Below are positions 18,409 to 26,704 of a stretch of 55,854 nt of DNA, in pieces. The DNA is taken from positions 1 to 55,854 of the forward strand of contig NZ_JADEXD010000017.1 in NCBI RefSeq assembly GCF_015207285.1. Reading direction: 5' to 3'. Within the stretch, counting starts at the first letter, position 1. Every line of letters begins with the position of its first letter. Origin of the DNA: Tychonema sp. LEGE 07203 (GTDB taxonomy: Bacteria; Cyanobacteriota; Cyanobacteriia; Cyanobacteriales; Microcoleaceae). The notes beneath the pieces were generated by a model that saw nothing but the letters and a program-made list of their open reading frames with translations, was not told the DNA's origin and did not search any database. The translations under genes were made by a program, and so were the position numbers.

Positions 18409-19017
18409 ATGGTGATAGCTGTGACTGCACAAGTTTTAGAAGAAATAGTTACGCTTGGGGAACAGCGATTAATTCTCCCCGGCTATTATAGTTGGGAGCA
18501 ATTTGAGGCTATAGAGTCTTTGATGGCAAACTCTTCTGGTTTGCGGATAACTTATCTTGATGGGTGGATCGAGTTTATGACATTGGGCGAAGCACATGAG
18601 GAGATAAAAAGTATTTTGGCTATATTTATAGCACTTTACTTTTTCGAGAAAGGGATTAACTTTATCCCTGTAGGAAGCGCAACTCGCAGAAATCGAGCCA
18701 AAGATGTCTCATTTGAGCCTGATGAGTCTTATTATATAGGTGAAAAAAAGGAGCATCCCGATTTAGCAGTAGAAGTAACGATGACTAGCGGGAGTACAAA
18801 TAAACTAGCTAAATATCTGCGACTTCGCATTCCAGAAGTCTGGTTTTGGAAAAATAATCAGTTGGCTGTGTATGGGCTGCGCGAGAATGATTATGAGCTA
18901 CTTTCTAAAAGTGATTTGTTGCCGGAATTAGATTTAGAATTGTTGGTGCGTTGCGTTTTAATGCCTTCAAGGATTGAGGCAAGACTGGAGTTTTTGAAGG
19001 GAATTGGGCCGCAGTAA
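18409..19017 (+). CDS. Uma2-family (DUF820) PD-(D/E)XK nuclease-like protein
   Basis: This 202-residue protein belongs to the Uma2/DUF820 family, which is hugely expanded in cyanobacteria. The restriction-endonuclease-like core is visible: HEEIKSILAIFIALYF, the DVSFEPDESYYIG stretch, HPDLAVEVTMTSGS (acidic metal ligands) and the lysine in NKLAKYLRLRIPEVWFW. Its biological role is unknown. Members often accompany mobile or defence loci, and it marks the left end of such an island here. Two closely spaced starts (18409 and an in-frame GTG 12 bp on) cannot be separated. Confidence 0.9.
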   Translation: MVIAVTAQVLEEIVTLGEQRLILPGYYSWEQFEAIESLMANSSGLRITYLDGWIEFMTLGEAHEEIKSILAIFIALYFFEKGINFIPVGSATRRNRAKDVSFEPDESYYIGEKKEHPDLAVEVTMTSGSTNKLAKYLRLRIPEVWFWKNNQLAVYGLRENDYELLSKSDLLPELDLELLVRCVLMPSRIEARLEFLKGIGPQ

Positions 19018-19284
19018 TTAAGCAGAGACGAAGAACGCAAGGGGGCGATCGCTCTTGATGCAAGTATCGCATTGTTTGGTATTTGGTGTGAAGAGCGATC
19101 GCACCACTGAAGAGATTTACCCCATGCTCAGCAATTCATGAGGATATCCGCAAAATTTTGGGGGTTTGCGAAATGGTGGTAAGCTTTCGATAGATAGGGA
19201 TGCGGACATTCCTTGTGTGTTTCTAATGACTATTGCACTCACACATCTCAATTAACGCCAGTATAATTGTAGTTGTTTGTCATC
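19018..19284. repeat. Intergenic with GCGATCGCTCTT inverted repeat
   Basis: A perfect 12-bp inverted repeat, GCGATCGCTCTT at 19045-19056 and AAGAGCGATCGC at 19091-19102, frames a 34-bp loop. Variants of the left arm followed by GATGCGTTATGG recur at 19819-19852 and 20479-20508, so this is a small dispersed family confined to the island. Confidence 0.7.
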
Positions 19285-19465
19285 AGGGCTTTATGTCAGC
19301 ACTAAAGTTTAAATACCCCCAACGTCAGCTATTTTTGGCAATTCCTTTGACGGCGTATAACGATTTATTCAAGGGAGATTTACAACTGCTGTTGTGGAAG
19401 ATTACCAGTTCAAATTATTGGTCTATGACGTAGAAGAAGAGGTGATAGCTTTATGGAAAAAGTAG
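19285..19465 (+). pseudogene. xisH: xisH remnant, N-terminally deleted and frameshifted
   Basis: Only the C-terminal part of XisH remains. One frame reads FMSALKFKYPQRQLFLAIPL and continues TAYNDLFKGDL, ending near 19385. A different frame then gives AVVEDYQFKLLVYDVEEEV, then IALWKK and a stop (TAG 19463-19465). The join requires a frame change near 19380-19390, and no intact upstream two-thirds or start is present. XisH has a nuclease-like fold and is encoded with XisI in fdxN-element excision loci and many orphan pairs. The remnant stop overlaps the xisI start in the normal way (TTATGGAAAAAGTAG). Confidence 0.82.
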
Positions 19466-19788
19466 ACAAATATCGGGATTGTATCAAACAAGTTCTCACG
19501 AAATATGCTGCATACAAGCCTTCTTATGGAGAATTGGATGTGCAAGTTGTTTTTGACACAGAACACAATCATTATCAAGTTGTTCGAGTGGGTTGGGATA
19601 ACAAACAGCGAGTTTACGGTTGTCCTATACATCTCGATATTAAGGATGGCAAAATCTGGATTCAGCAGAATGGAACAGAAATCGATTTAGGGCAAGAGCT
19701 GGTTGATATAGCTGTGCCGAAGTCGGACATTGTGGTTGGGTTTCATCCACCTTATATGCGTCAGTTCACAGAATTTGCAGTGAGTTAA
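19453..19788 (+). CDS. xisI: XisI, fdxN element excision controlling factor-like
   Basis: An intact 111-residue XisI: KYRDCIKQVLTKYAAYKPSYGE at the start, VVFDTEHNHYQVVRVGW, the HLDIKDGKIWIQQN strand pair, then DLGQELVDIAVPKSDIVVGF and HPPYMRQFTEFAVS. XisI and XisH are named for control of XisF-dependent excision of the Anabaena fdxN element. Most copies, like this one, stand outside any such element and have no proven role. Its normal partner upstream is decayed, leaving it an orphan. The ATG overlaps the end of the xisH remnant, so its translation was probably coupled to xisH. Confidence 0.92.
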   Translation: MEKVDKYRDCIKQVLTKYAAYKPSYGELDVQVVFDTEHNHYQVVRVGWDNKQRVYGCPIHLDIKDGKIWIQQNGTEIDLGQELVDIAVPKSDIVVGFHPPYMRQFTEFAVS

Positions 19789-19943
19789 AACTAACCTTGA
19801 TGCTTTTGGTTGCAGACATCGATCGCTCTTGATGCGTTATGGGGCGATCGCTACCAATGTTTACTTGATATTTTATCCTAAACCAGATATTGCCACAGCA
19901 CTCTCAGGTAAGCTAGAATTGCAGGAAGTTTCGGGAGTATGAC

Positions 19944-20171
19944 ATGGAAACAACGTTAAATATTGAATATCTTACGAACAAAGACGGAGATGTAAGCGCT
20001 GTGGTGATTCCTATTGAGCTATGGCGACAACTACTACTACCTAATGAAGAAGTTTCTGTCGATCGACTTGCGGGTGCGGTAGAAGATTATTGCATGAACA
20101 AAGCAATGGATGAAGCTGTTAATACTCCCTTGCTAAATCGCTCGCAAGCCTTAGCTTATCTTGAGGAATAA
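19944..20171 (+). CDS. Antitoxin, RelB/YefM-like
   Basis: A 75-residue protein. The N-terminal half (METTLNIEYLTNKDGDVSAVVIPIELWRQL) looks like a Phd/YefM-type DNA-binding strand-helix unit. The acidic C-terminal half is of the toxin-wrapping type. It sits 5 bp before a RelE-family toxin gene that carries a stop codon. The sequence is intact and may still repress its promoter or neutralise toxins from other loci. Confidence 0.7.
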   Translation: METTLNIEYLTNKDGDVSAVVIPIELWRQLLLPNEEVSVDRLAGAVEDYCMNKAMDEAVNTPLLNRSQALAYLEE

Positions 20172-20176
20172 TTATC

Positions 20177-20446
20177 TTGGAAGTTGAATCCCGTCAGGCT
20201 TTTCTAAAAGACTTGAAAAAACTCAAGAGTTCGACATCATACCAACGCATCTAGGATCGGGCTTTTACCACACTAGAAGCAATCAACACCTTGGAGGAGA
20301 TTTCTGACATTAAAGCCATGAGAGGTTACGCGGGTCGCTATCGCATCCGCATCGGCGATTACCGTATTGGAATAGAAGTTAATGAAGATGTTATAGAAGT
20401 GATGCGTGTTCTACATCGTCGGGAATTTTATCGTTATTTTCCCTAA
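20177..20446 (+). pseudogene. RelE/ParE-type toxin with in-frame amber codon
   Basis: From a TTG start 5 bp after the antitoxin, 89 sense codons read through as a RelE-superfamily mRNA interferase: VESRQAFLKDLKKLKS, then DIKAMRGYAGRYRIRIGDYR, IGIEV, VMRVLHRREFYRYFP. The only lesion is TAG at 20252-20254 (codon 26). All later signature positions are retained (RYRIRIGDYRI and the C-terminal HRREFY). The lesion therefore looks recent. The toxin should be off while the antitoxin persists. A sequencing error is possible. Confidence 0.85.
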
Positions 20447-20570
20447 GCAGTTGGAATCTTGATTTGTAAAAGAGAAATGCGATCGCTCTCGATGCGTTAT
20501 GGGCGATCACTCTCCGTGCGATCGTCGCCCTTTGAGATGGTGGAAATGGATAAGATTGTAAGTAAAAAAA

Positions 20571-20603
20571 GAGGTTGGGTGACACCAGCGTCAACCCAAC
20601 CTA
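20571..20603. repeat. AGGTTGGGT inverted repeat
   Basis: AGGTTGGGTGAC and GTCAACCCAACCT pair around a short loop. Arms of this type (GTAGGTTGGGTT) are common cyanobacterial dispersed hairpins. It lies between the decayed toxin and the convergent Gly/Ala-rich gene and could terminate either. Confidence 0.6.
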
Positions 20604-20653
20604 CAAAAAAAGACGATCGCACTAATGGAGAGCAGCAATCACACTTATTCCTT

Positions 20654-21001
20654 TTATACTAGGCGGACATATTCACGTAGTTGGGAACGTAGACCTTGAG
20701 TAATCATTGGAAAATTATTGATTTCTTGAATGATAGAGCTCTCAGATCTGCCACTCTTCTTGAGTTCCTGAACTACAGCCTTTGCTAAAGTCTCAACCCC
20801 AACCTTTGCAATCATGCTTGAAACGCCTGCAATCAAGGTGAGAGCAACTGCGCCACCAATCATGCCAAAAGGACCACCTAAAAAAGCTAACGAAGTTGTA
20901 ATTGCTACGGCTCCTGCATAAGAAGAGGTTGCAACAAGCCCAACTAAGACTAAACCAGCAACTCCTAGACCAGCTAACTTATTGACTATCTCATCCATCA
21001 T
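20654..21001 (-). CDS. Small membrane protein of unknown function
   Basis: A 115-residue protein. The first two-thirds are hydrophobic with at least two likely membrane segments (GVAGLVLVGLVATSSYAGAV and LGGPFGMIGGAVALTLIAGV, about 12-68). A charged helical tail follows (TLAKAVVQELKKSGRSESSI and beyond). I do not recognise a named family. It is the second gene of a minus-strand pair with the Gly/Ala-rich protein, 54 bp apart. That pair is divergent from a STAND NTPase. The small size, membrane nature and context would fit an effector or a regulator of one, which is inference. Confidence 0.65.
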   Translation of the reverse strand: MMDEIVNKLAGLGVAGLVLVGLVATSSYAGAVAITTSLAFLGGPFGMIGGAVALTLIAGVSSMIAKVGVETLAKAVVQELKKSGRSESSIIQEINNFPMITQGLRSQLREYVRLV

Positions 21002-21055
21002 AATTAAATGTTCCGCTAAACTTCAGATTAATTAGACTTTCAAAGCCAAACTGAA

Positions 21056-21646
21056 CTAACTATCTTTCCCTTTACCTCCAAACAGTTTATATATTCCGTA
21101 TCCAATAGCAGCCGCCGCCGCAACAGGTGCAGCAGCAACTATGGCAGTACCAGCGATCGCGCCTCCCCCGACAACGCCACCGATACCAGCAAGGGTGCCC
21201 ATAATTGCAGCACCAGAAGCACCGCCAGCTACCGTTACAGCACCAGCACCAGCTAAACCAGCAACAGCCCCAATGTTTGTAGCTGTTCTTGCCGCTGCAC
21301 GAGCATCATTCTCTTCCTCAGACAAGTTCGATTGCTCTTTGAACAAAGTTTCATTCATTATTTTTGCCCCCAGATAAGCAGGGCCTGCTGCTAATACCGC
21401 AGGAGCAGCCGCCATACCACCACCAACCACACCACCTGCTGCAGCTAGACCCGAAGTAATTCCTGCTCCTGACGTTGCTGCAACAGTCAACCCTGTAGCA
21501 GCACTGGCAGCCGCACCTACCGCAGCACCAGTTTCTGCAACCGCTTTGACTGTTTTGACTGTATTTCCATTAATTCCCAGAGTGTTTTCTACAACATTTT
21601 CTACAACTTTTTCACCCGCTTTACTGGCAATATTTTCCCAATTCAT
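21056..21646 (-). CDS. Gly/Ala-rich, glycine-zipper-like membrane protein
   Basis: This 196-residue protein is composed largely of small residues. A short amphipathic start (MNWENIASKAGEKVVENVVE) is followed by a Gly/Ala tract (about 40-95), a charged helix with EQSNLSEEENDARAAARTA (about 104-122) and a second Gly/Ala tract (about 122-185) ending YGIYKLFGGKGKDS. GxxxG spacing in the tracts suggests tightly packed or oligomerising membrane helices. No family is recognised. It is encoded divergently from the STAND NTPase, with 204 bp between starts. It could be a pore-forming effector, a phage-like membrane protein or a low-complexity envelope protein. Confidence 0.6.
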   Translation of the reverse strand: MNWENIASKAGEKVVENVVENTLGINGNTVKTVKAVAETGAAVGAAASAATGLTVAATSGAGITSGLAAAGGVVGGGMAAAPAVLAAGPAYLGAKIMNETLFKEQSNLSEEENDARAAARTATNIGAVAGLAGAGAVTVAGGASGAAIMGTLAGIGGVVGGGAIAGTAIVAAAPVAAAAAIGYGIYKLFGGKGKDS

Positions 21647-21850
21647 AAATTAATTTATCCTTTTAATACTTGTTCCATTATCTTAATAAATTCAAAGTTT
21701 GTCTAGCCCAAAAAAGTTCTATTTTGCCGCCAATTCTCCCTCGCTTTTACTTTAACTTTAATCTAAGTTTGTACAACAATGTACGAAAATGTACGAAAAT
21801 GTTGGCAGTTGTGAGCTACAATACACAAAACTCTCGCATCTCCCTGCCAG

Positions 21851-23208
21851 ATGAATCTTAAAGAAATGTTAAACCTCGCCGATCGCATAGTTTTCGAGAA
21901 AACAGGTCAGCACCTTGACGATTTACAAGCAGCCGTACTGCGGGGAACTCTACAACGCGAGACCTACAAGCAAATAGCCAAGAATTTTGACTGTTCCGAA
22001 AGTCGCATCAGGGAAATTGGATCGGAATTATGGCAGATACTTTCAAAAGAGTTAGGAGAAGATGTCAGTAAATCGAATTTTCAATCGGCAATGGAGAGGT
22101 TACAAAACTCTAATGTTTTAAACTTTGCAAAAGACGTTGTAGTGACTGGTAGTTTCAACACCTGCGGAGAAGGTAGACACCCGCCAGATCAACCAAACTC
22201 ACACCTACCCAATCAAGAAATATCACATCAAGATTTAAGCGAAATGCCCGAGTTGGGTGATTTCTTCGATCGCACTTCCTCTCTCGACACCCTCACCAAC
22301 TGGATTCTACAACAAAACAGCCACCTCATCACCCTCACCGGTATCAGCGGCATCGGCAAAACCACCCTAGCAGTACAACTCGTACAACAAATCAAACACG
22401 AGTTTGAGTACACCGCTTGGTACACCCTAGACGAATTCCCCACCATAGATAAATTTCAATCTAACCTAATACAGCTTTTTTCTAACTCACAAAAACAAGA
22501 TTCATCCCCAACCAACCAGAAACCCTTACCGTTAATTAAGTATATACAAAACCATCGCTGTTTAATAATATTAGATGACGTTCATAACCTTTTTTGTAGC
22601 GGCGAATTGGCAGGCAAATATAAACCTGAATGCGAAGAATATCGCACTTTATTCAAACAAATAGAAAAATTATCCCATCAAAGCTGCTTGATGTTAATTG
22701 GTTGGAACCCAGAGAAGTGACTCAAGTTAAAAGCCAAAATACTTCCATTCGCACCTTACAACTCAAAGGTTTAGACATCGCAGCGGGACGGAAAATTCTG
22801 ATAGATTATGGGTTAGCAGAAAGTGATAACATTGAAATACTCATTCATCGCTACCAAGGCAATCCCCTCTGGTTAAAAAGCGTGGCGACTCTGATTCAAG
22901 AATTGGGAGGCTGCGTCAATCAGTTATTACCAAATGATACCATATTGTTGCCCGAAGATTTGAAAGATGTTTTACAGCAGCAATTTAGCCGCCTATCCGA
23001 ACTAGAAAAACAAGTAATCTCCTTATTAGCCAAAGCAAGCGATGCAATTAACCTCACCCAATTGCTAGAAAATAGCCAAATTCCCGCCTCAGATTTGGTA
23101 AATGCGCTGCAATCTTTATCGCGGCGCTGCTTTATAGAACAACAAGCAAAATTTTACACTATTTCACCTGTACTGAGGCAATATGCCACAATAAGACTCG
23201 GCGCTTGA
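21851..23208 (+). pseudogene. STAND NTPase (NB-ARC) with VMAP-type N-terminus, frameshifted
   Basis: Two adjacent frames make one protein of about 450 residues. Residues 1-95 form the helix-turn-helix domain known from vWA-MoxR-associated and NB-ARC proteins of cyanobacteria (LKEMLNLADRIVFEKTGQHL). The P-loop is GISGIGKTTLA near 163-174, Walker B is CLIILDDVHNLF near 239, and a winged-helix end follows (LSRRCFIEQQAKFY). The first frame ends GWNPEK-stop at 22718-22720. Homology-like sequence continues in the -1 frame as EPREVTQVKSQ. This fits loss of one base near 22700-22712, and no canonical slippery heptamer is visible there. No WD40 or other sensor repeats follow. Divergent from two membrane proteins, it may be the switch of a conflict system, now probably inactive. 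Confidence 0.8.
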
Positions 23209-23217
23209 AACCGCTTT

Positions 23218-23266
23218 AGGGGTGCAAAATCGAATGTACTTCGTTTGTCATTTGATTTTCACCCCC
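23218..23266. terminator. Long hairpin after the STAND gene
   Basis: GGGGTGCAAAATCGAATG pairs with CATTTGATTTTCACCCC, with one bulge and one mismatch, around a loop of about 12 bases. It starts 10 bp after the stop codon. No T-run follows, so it may act as a processing or RNA-stability hairpin. Confidence 0.6.
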
Positions 23267-23351
23267 AACGATACAAACGAAGTCCCTCTCTAAGAGACTA
23301 AGAGATATAAATTAGATAGAATAATCAGTAGTCGCAATTCCATTGTTTGCC

Positions 23352-23693
23352 ATGACGCTGAAAGAATTAGAGCCTCAACTGCTGGCACTCTCTGACGACG
23401 AAAAAGCTCAAGTTGTTCAACTCCTATCTCAGGGCAAAATCACCCTGGGGCGCGGTATTGAAAAAACGCCTGATGTCTGTGGTGGGAGTGCCTGCATTGC
23501 AGGAACTCGCATCACCGTTTGGGGACTTGTCGAAGCTCGTCGCATTGGCTATAGCGAAGCCGATTTACTCACAAGCTATCTATCTCTCTCTGCTACTGAT
23601 ATTGCTAACGCTTGGGCCTATGCCGAAGCTTTTCCCGACGAAATTGAAACAGAAATTATGGAAAACGATGAAGTAATGGACGAGGATTTGTAG
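23352..23693 (+). CDS. DUF433 antitoxin
   Basis: A 113-residue protein. A helical N-terminus is followed by the DUF433 core: TPDVCGGSACIAGTRITVWG, LVEARRIGYSEADLLTSY, LSLSATDIANAWAYAEAF. DUF433 proteins are small winged-helix-like antitoxins commonly paired with DUF5615 PIN-like toxins, as here. ATG at 23352 is preferred to a TTG 9 bp upstream. The acidic end (ETEIMENDEVMDEDL) fits toxin binding. The gene lies 3 bp from its partner, so they are one operon. Confidence 0.88.
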   Translation: MTLKELEPQLLALSDDEKAQVVQLLSQGKITLGRGIEKTPDVCGGSACIAGTRITVWGLVEARRIGYSEADLLTSYLSLSATDIANAWAYAEAFPDEIETEIMENDEVMDEDL

Positions 23694-23696
23694 CAG

Positions 23697-24038
23697 ATGG
23701 CACGCCTCTATGCCGACGAGCAATACCCCTATCCGGTTGTAGAATTGCTGCGGGTTTTGGGACACGATGTTTTGACTGTCCAAGAAGCAGGCAGAGCGAA
23801 TCAGAAAATTCCTGACCCAGATGTGTTAGCTTTCGCAACTAGCGAGGAACGTGCAGTCATTACCGAGAACCGAAAAGATTTCTTTCGGCTGCACCGCATA
23901 CAGCCCCGTCATGCCGGTATTATAGCCTGTACGAACGATCGCGATTGGGAAGCTCTGGCTAACCGAATCCACATTGCGATTACAGCAGCAGAATCTTTGC
24001 AAGGCAAACTGATTCGCGTTGTGCGTCCTTCCAAGTAA
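23697..24038 (+). CDS. DUF5615 PIN-like toxin
   Basis: A 113-residue PIN-like nuclease-fold protein: LYADEQYPYPVVELLRVLGH carries the first acidic position, AVITENRKDFFRLH the DxxF-type motif typical of DUF5615, and HAGIIACTNDRD follows. The partner DUF433 gene ends 3 bp upstream. The arrangement is a standard type II toxin-antitoxin pair, expected to cleave RNA when the antitoxin is lost. Both genes appear intact, unlike the RelE pair nearby. Confidence 0.88.
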   Translation: MARLYADEQYPYPVVELLRVLGHDVLTVQEAGRANQKIPDPDVLAFATSEERAVITENRKDFFRLHRIQPRHAGIIACTNDRDWEALANRIHIAITAAESLQGKLIRVVRPSK

Positions 24039-24204
24039 CTTATAGCCTTTCAAGCGAAAGATGAGGTATGCCGAGGTATGCTGCAACCCTTACATTGTCA
24101 AGCTTTTCATGGCAAAACAGGTACCTCACCTTTTAGAGAAAGGCTATATGCGCCCCCGATCGTACCATTTTCTGAACCAATAACAACTCTTATCGGTTTC
24201 TGTC

Positions 24205-24243
24205 CAAAAACAAAAACCGGGCAACTTCGCAGCTACCCGGCAA
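24205..24243 (-). terminator. fba: Intrinsic terminator of the aldolase gene
   Basis: Read on the minus strand, CCGGGTA and TGCCCGG form a stem with a GCTGCGAAGT-type loop and are followed by TTTTTGTTTTT. It lies about 50 bp after the aldolase stop codon. Confidence 0.8.
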
Positions 24244-24291
24244 TCCAAACTTTAGACTTCAGACAAATCTAAAATCTCAAACCTAAAATTC

Positions 24292-25371
24292 TTAAACAGC
24301 CACAGTCTTCTTAGCAGAAGAGCTCAATTCGCCCTTAGCATACTTAGCTGCGAAATCGTCCAAAGAAACTTGCTTGATCTTTGTACCTTGACCGGCGCAA
24401 CCGAAAGAGTTGTAGCGATCGCTACAAACCTTCTGCATATACTTGATCGACGGCTTCAAGAAGTGGCGCGGATCGAATTCCTCGGGCTTAGCAAACAAAG
24501 CTTCGCGCACCGCAGCGGTAATCGCCAAACGGTTGTCAGTATCGATGTTGATTTTGCGAACGCCGCACTTAATACCCTTTTGGATTTCTTCCACAGGTAC
24601 GCCGTAGGTTTCGCGGATTTTGCCGCCGTTTTTGTTGATGATTTCCAGCAATTCTTGGGGCACAGAAGAAGAACCGTGCATCACCAAGTGAGTATTTGGC
24701 AAGCGGCGGTGAATTTCTTCAATGCGGCTGATTGCCAAAATTTCGCCAGTCGGCTTGCGAGTGAACTTGTAAGCGCCGTGGGAAGTGCCAATTGCCACTG
24801 CCAGAGCATCAACGCCGGTTTGTTCGACGAAATCAACAGCTTGCTCGGGATCTGTGAGCAATTGATCGTGGGAAAGCGCACCTTCAAAGCCGTGGCCGTC
24901 TTCTGCTTCGCCCATTCCTGTTTCCAGAGAACCCAAGCAACCCAGTTCGCCTTCAACGCTAACGCCGATCGAATGAGCCACTTTCACCACTTCGCGAGTA
25001 ACTTCAACGTTGTACTCGTAGCTGGCGGGAGTCTTAGCATCCGCTTCCAGAGAACCGTCCATCATCACGCTCGTGAAACCTTGGCGCATGGCAGAATAGC
25101 AAGTGCCGGGGGCATTGCCGTGGTCTTGGTGCATGGAAATGGGAATGTGAGGATAGGTTTCAACTGCTGCCAAAATCAAGTGGCGCAGGAAATTTTCGCC
25201 AGCGTAGGAGCGAGCGCCGCGAGAAGCTTGCAGGATCACGGGGCTGTTGGTTTCGTCAGCAGCGCGCATGATGGCTTGGATTTGCTCCATGTTGTTGACG
25301 TTGTAAGCCGGTAGGCCGTAACCGTTTTCAGCCGCGTGGTCGAGCAGCAGTCGCATAGGTACAAGCGCCAT
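24292..25371 (-). CDS. fba: Fructose-bisphosphate aldolase, class II
   Basis: It interconverts fructose-1,6-bisphosphate with dihydroxyacetone phosphate and glyceraldehyde-3-phosphate. It also makes sedoheptulose-1,7-bisphosphate in the Calvin cycle. The 359 residues fit the zinc-dependent class II Calvin-type group. Zinc and active-site motifs are HQDHGN (near 81-86), [12 protein letters not shown] (near 139-150), HGAYKF (near 197), HGSSSVP (near 234) and NIDTDNR (near 275). Strong AGGAGG precedes the ATG. The codon use and terminator suggest high expression. A 314-codon frame on the opposite strand is a shadow. Confidence 0.97.
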   Translation of the reverse strand: MALVPMRLLLDHAAENGYGLPAYNVNNMEQIQAIMRAADETNSPVILQASRGARSYAGENFLRHLILAAVETYPHIPISMHQDHGNAPGTCYSAMRQGFTSVMMDGSLEADAKTPASYEYNVEVTREVVKVAHSIGVSVEGELGCLGSLETGMGEAEDGHGFEGALSHDQLLTDPEQAVDFVEQTGVDALAVAIGTSHGAYKFTRKPTGEILAISRIEEIHRRLPNTHLVMHGSSSVPQELLEIINKNGGKIRETYGVPVEEIQKGIKCGVRKINIDTDNRLAITAAVREALFAKPEEFDPRHFLKPSIKYMQKVCSDRYNSFGCAGQGTKIKQVSLDDFAAKYAKGELSSSAKKTVAV

Positions 25372-25557
25372 AGATATTCCTCCTAGTTATTTGTGTTTCT
25401 GGGCCGTGAATTTTAGACAAGCTCAATTCTTACGATAATCTTAAGACAATTTGTAGCCGATCGCGCATTAACTTTCCAATTTTCTACTTAAAAGCTCAAA
25501 AAGTAAAATTTCGAGTTTCGAGCATTCTACTCAAAACTCAAAATTATAGATTTTTTA

Positions 25558-25629
25558 TGGGTCGCCCGGGATTTGAACCCGAGACCAATCGGTTAAAAGC
25601 CGAATGCTCTACCGCTGAGCTAGCGACCC
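25558..25629 (-). tRNA. trnK: tRNA-Lys (UUU)
   Basis: Read on the minus strand, GGGTCGC and GCGACCC form the 7-bp acceptor stem. The D arm contains GCTCAGCGGTAGAGC, the anticodon stem TTCGG/CCGAT holds loop CTTTTAA with anticodon TTT, and the T arm is TCGGGTTCAAATCCCGG. CCA is not encoded. It lies between the aldolase and epimerase genes. Confidence 0.97.
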
Positions 25630-25697
25630 GTCAAAACATTGTTACCGCAGACAATTTCTAATAGTAGCACCCATCAATTCAAATAGCAAGTGTTTTT

Positions 25698-26576
25698 TCA
25701 AAAAAAAGTTGCAGTCATGCGAACCAGCATCTGACAAGTCGCTCCCGGCTGCAAATAAATCAAGTGTTCGCCTGTGTTGAGGGCATTTCGAGGAGCCGTC
25801 CAAGGTTCCAGACAGTAAAAATCCTTGCCTTCGACCATCCAGAATACCAACTTCCCGTAGCTGGAACTGTAACTGAGGGTGAGCCGCAAGTTGCGGGCCG
25901 CGTCAGTAACAATTGCAGCAAGACCCGTGAGTTCATCAAACGAAACATGAATTTCATCCAGCGCCGGATCGAAAACCCCCGTGAAATAACCCTTGGAGTG
26001 GGTCTTCTGATCTCTGTATTGCATCCCTGGAATCTCAAAGCGCAGATTTGTCTTGTCTGGAGCTAAAAAGTAAGGGTGCAAGCCGCTAGAAAAAGGCATG
26101 GGTTCAGTACCCATGTTGGTGTATTCCTGCACAATTTCCAAAGAATTGCCTTTAATTTGATAAGTAAAAGCTACTTGGAAATCAAAGGGATAAACAGCCT
26201 GAGTCTTCTCGTCGCTGTTAAGCACCAGGGTAATAGCCGCGCAACCATCCGTGACTTGTTCCGTCGCCGTCCAAGGCAAATCGCGAGCAAAGCCGTGCTG
26301 TTTGAGCTTGCGCTCAACTCCTTTGTGCGTGTAGGTATTGTCGGGGAGATTGCTGCAGATGGGAAACAGGATGGGAATCCCGCCGCGTACAGTCAGATCG
26401 GGATTGGCGAACCGTTCCGCGTCCAAGTAGAACATTTCTTTGCCTTCAACCAGCCAGCTAATGGCAATACCGCCCCGTTCCGGCACAACTTCTAGAGCAG
26501 AGTTAGCGGTTTCGTCGGAGAGGATATAGGTTTTGTACTGCTTTTGCTTCAGCTCGATCGCAAACACATTTGTCAT
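25698..26576 (-). CDS. Aldose 1-epimerase family protein
   Basis: A 292-residue beta-sandwich mutarotase-like protein. ERGGIAISWLVEGKEMFYLD, GGIPILFPICSN, KQHGFARDLPW and SSGLHPYFLAP contain the conserved Arg and His positions of the galactose mutarotase/YeaD-type superfamily. It probably equilibrates alpha and beta anomers of a hexose or hexose phosphate in the cytoplasm. The substrate is not evident. An in-frame ATG 21 bp upstream (26597) is possible. 26576 gives the N-terminus MTNVFAIELKQKQY, closer to relatives. No signal peptide. Confidence 0.88.
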   Translation of the reverse strand: MTNVFAIELKQKQYKTYILSDETANSALEVVPERGGIAISWLVEGKEMFYLDAERFANPDLTVRGGIPILFPICSNLPDNTYTHKGVERKLKQHGFARDLPWTATEQVTDGCAAITLVLNSDEKTQAVYPFDFQVAFTYQIKGNSLEIVQEYTNMGTEPMPFSSGLHPYFLAPDKTNLRFEIPGMQYRDQKTHSKGYFTGVFDPALDEIHVSFDELTGLAAIVTDAARNLRLTLSYSSSYGKLVFWMVEGKDFYCLEPWTAPRNALNTGEHLIYLQPGATCQMLVRMTATFF

Positions 26577-26704
26577 CGGTAGTAGGTCGTCGATCATTGG
26601 TTGTTAGTAAATCAATCGGTCGTTAATAATTGGTCGCTGGTATGTTGCCGTTCGCCCATTACCGCCCTTTCGGGCCCCTGCATCAAAAGCTCCGATCCCA
26701 CCTG

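Noticed and set aside
24370-25314. 314-codon open frame opposite the aldolase gene
   Set aside because: It lies wholly antisense to a highly conserved gene, and its composition follows from the codon bias of fba. No family features.
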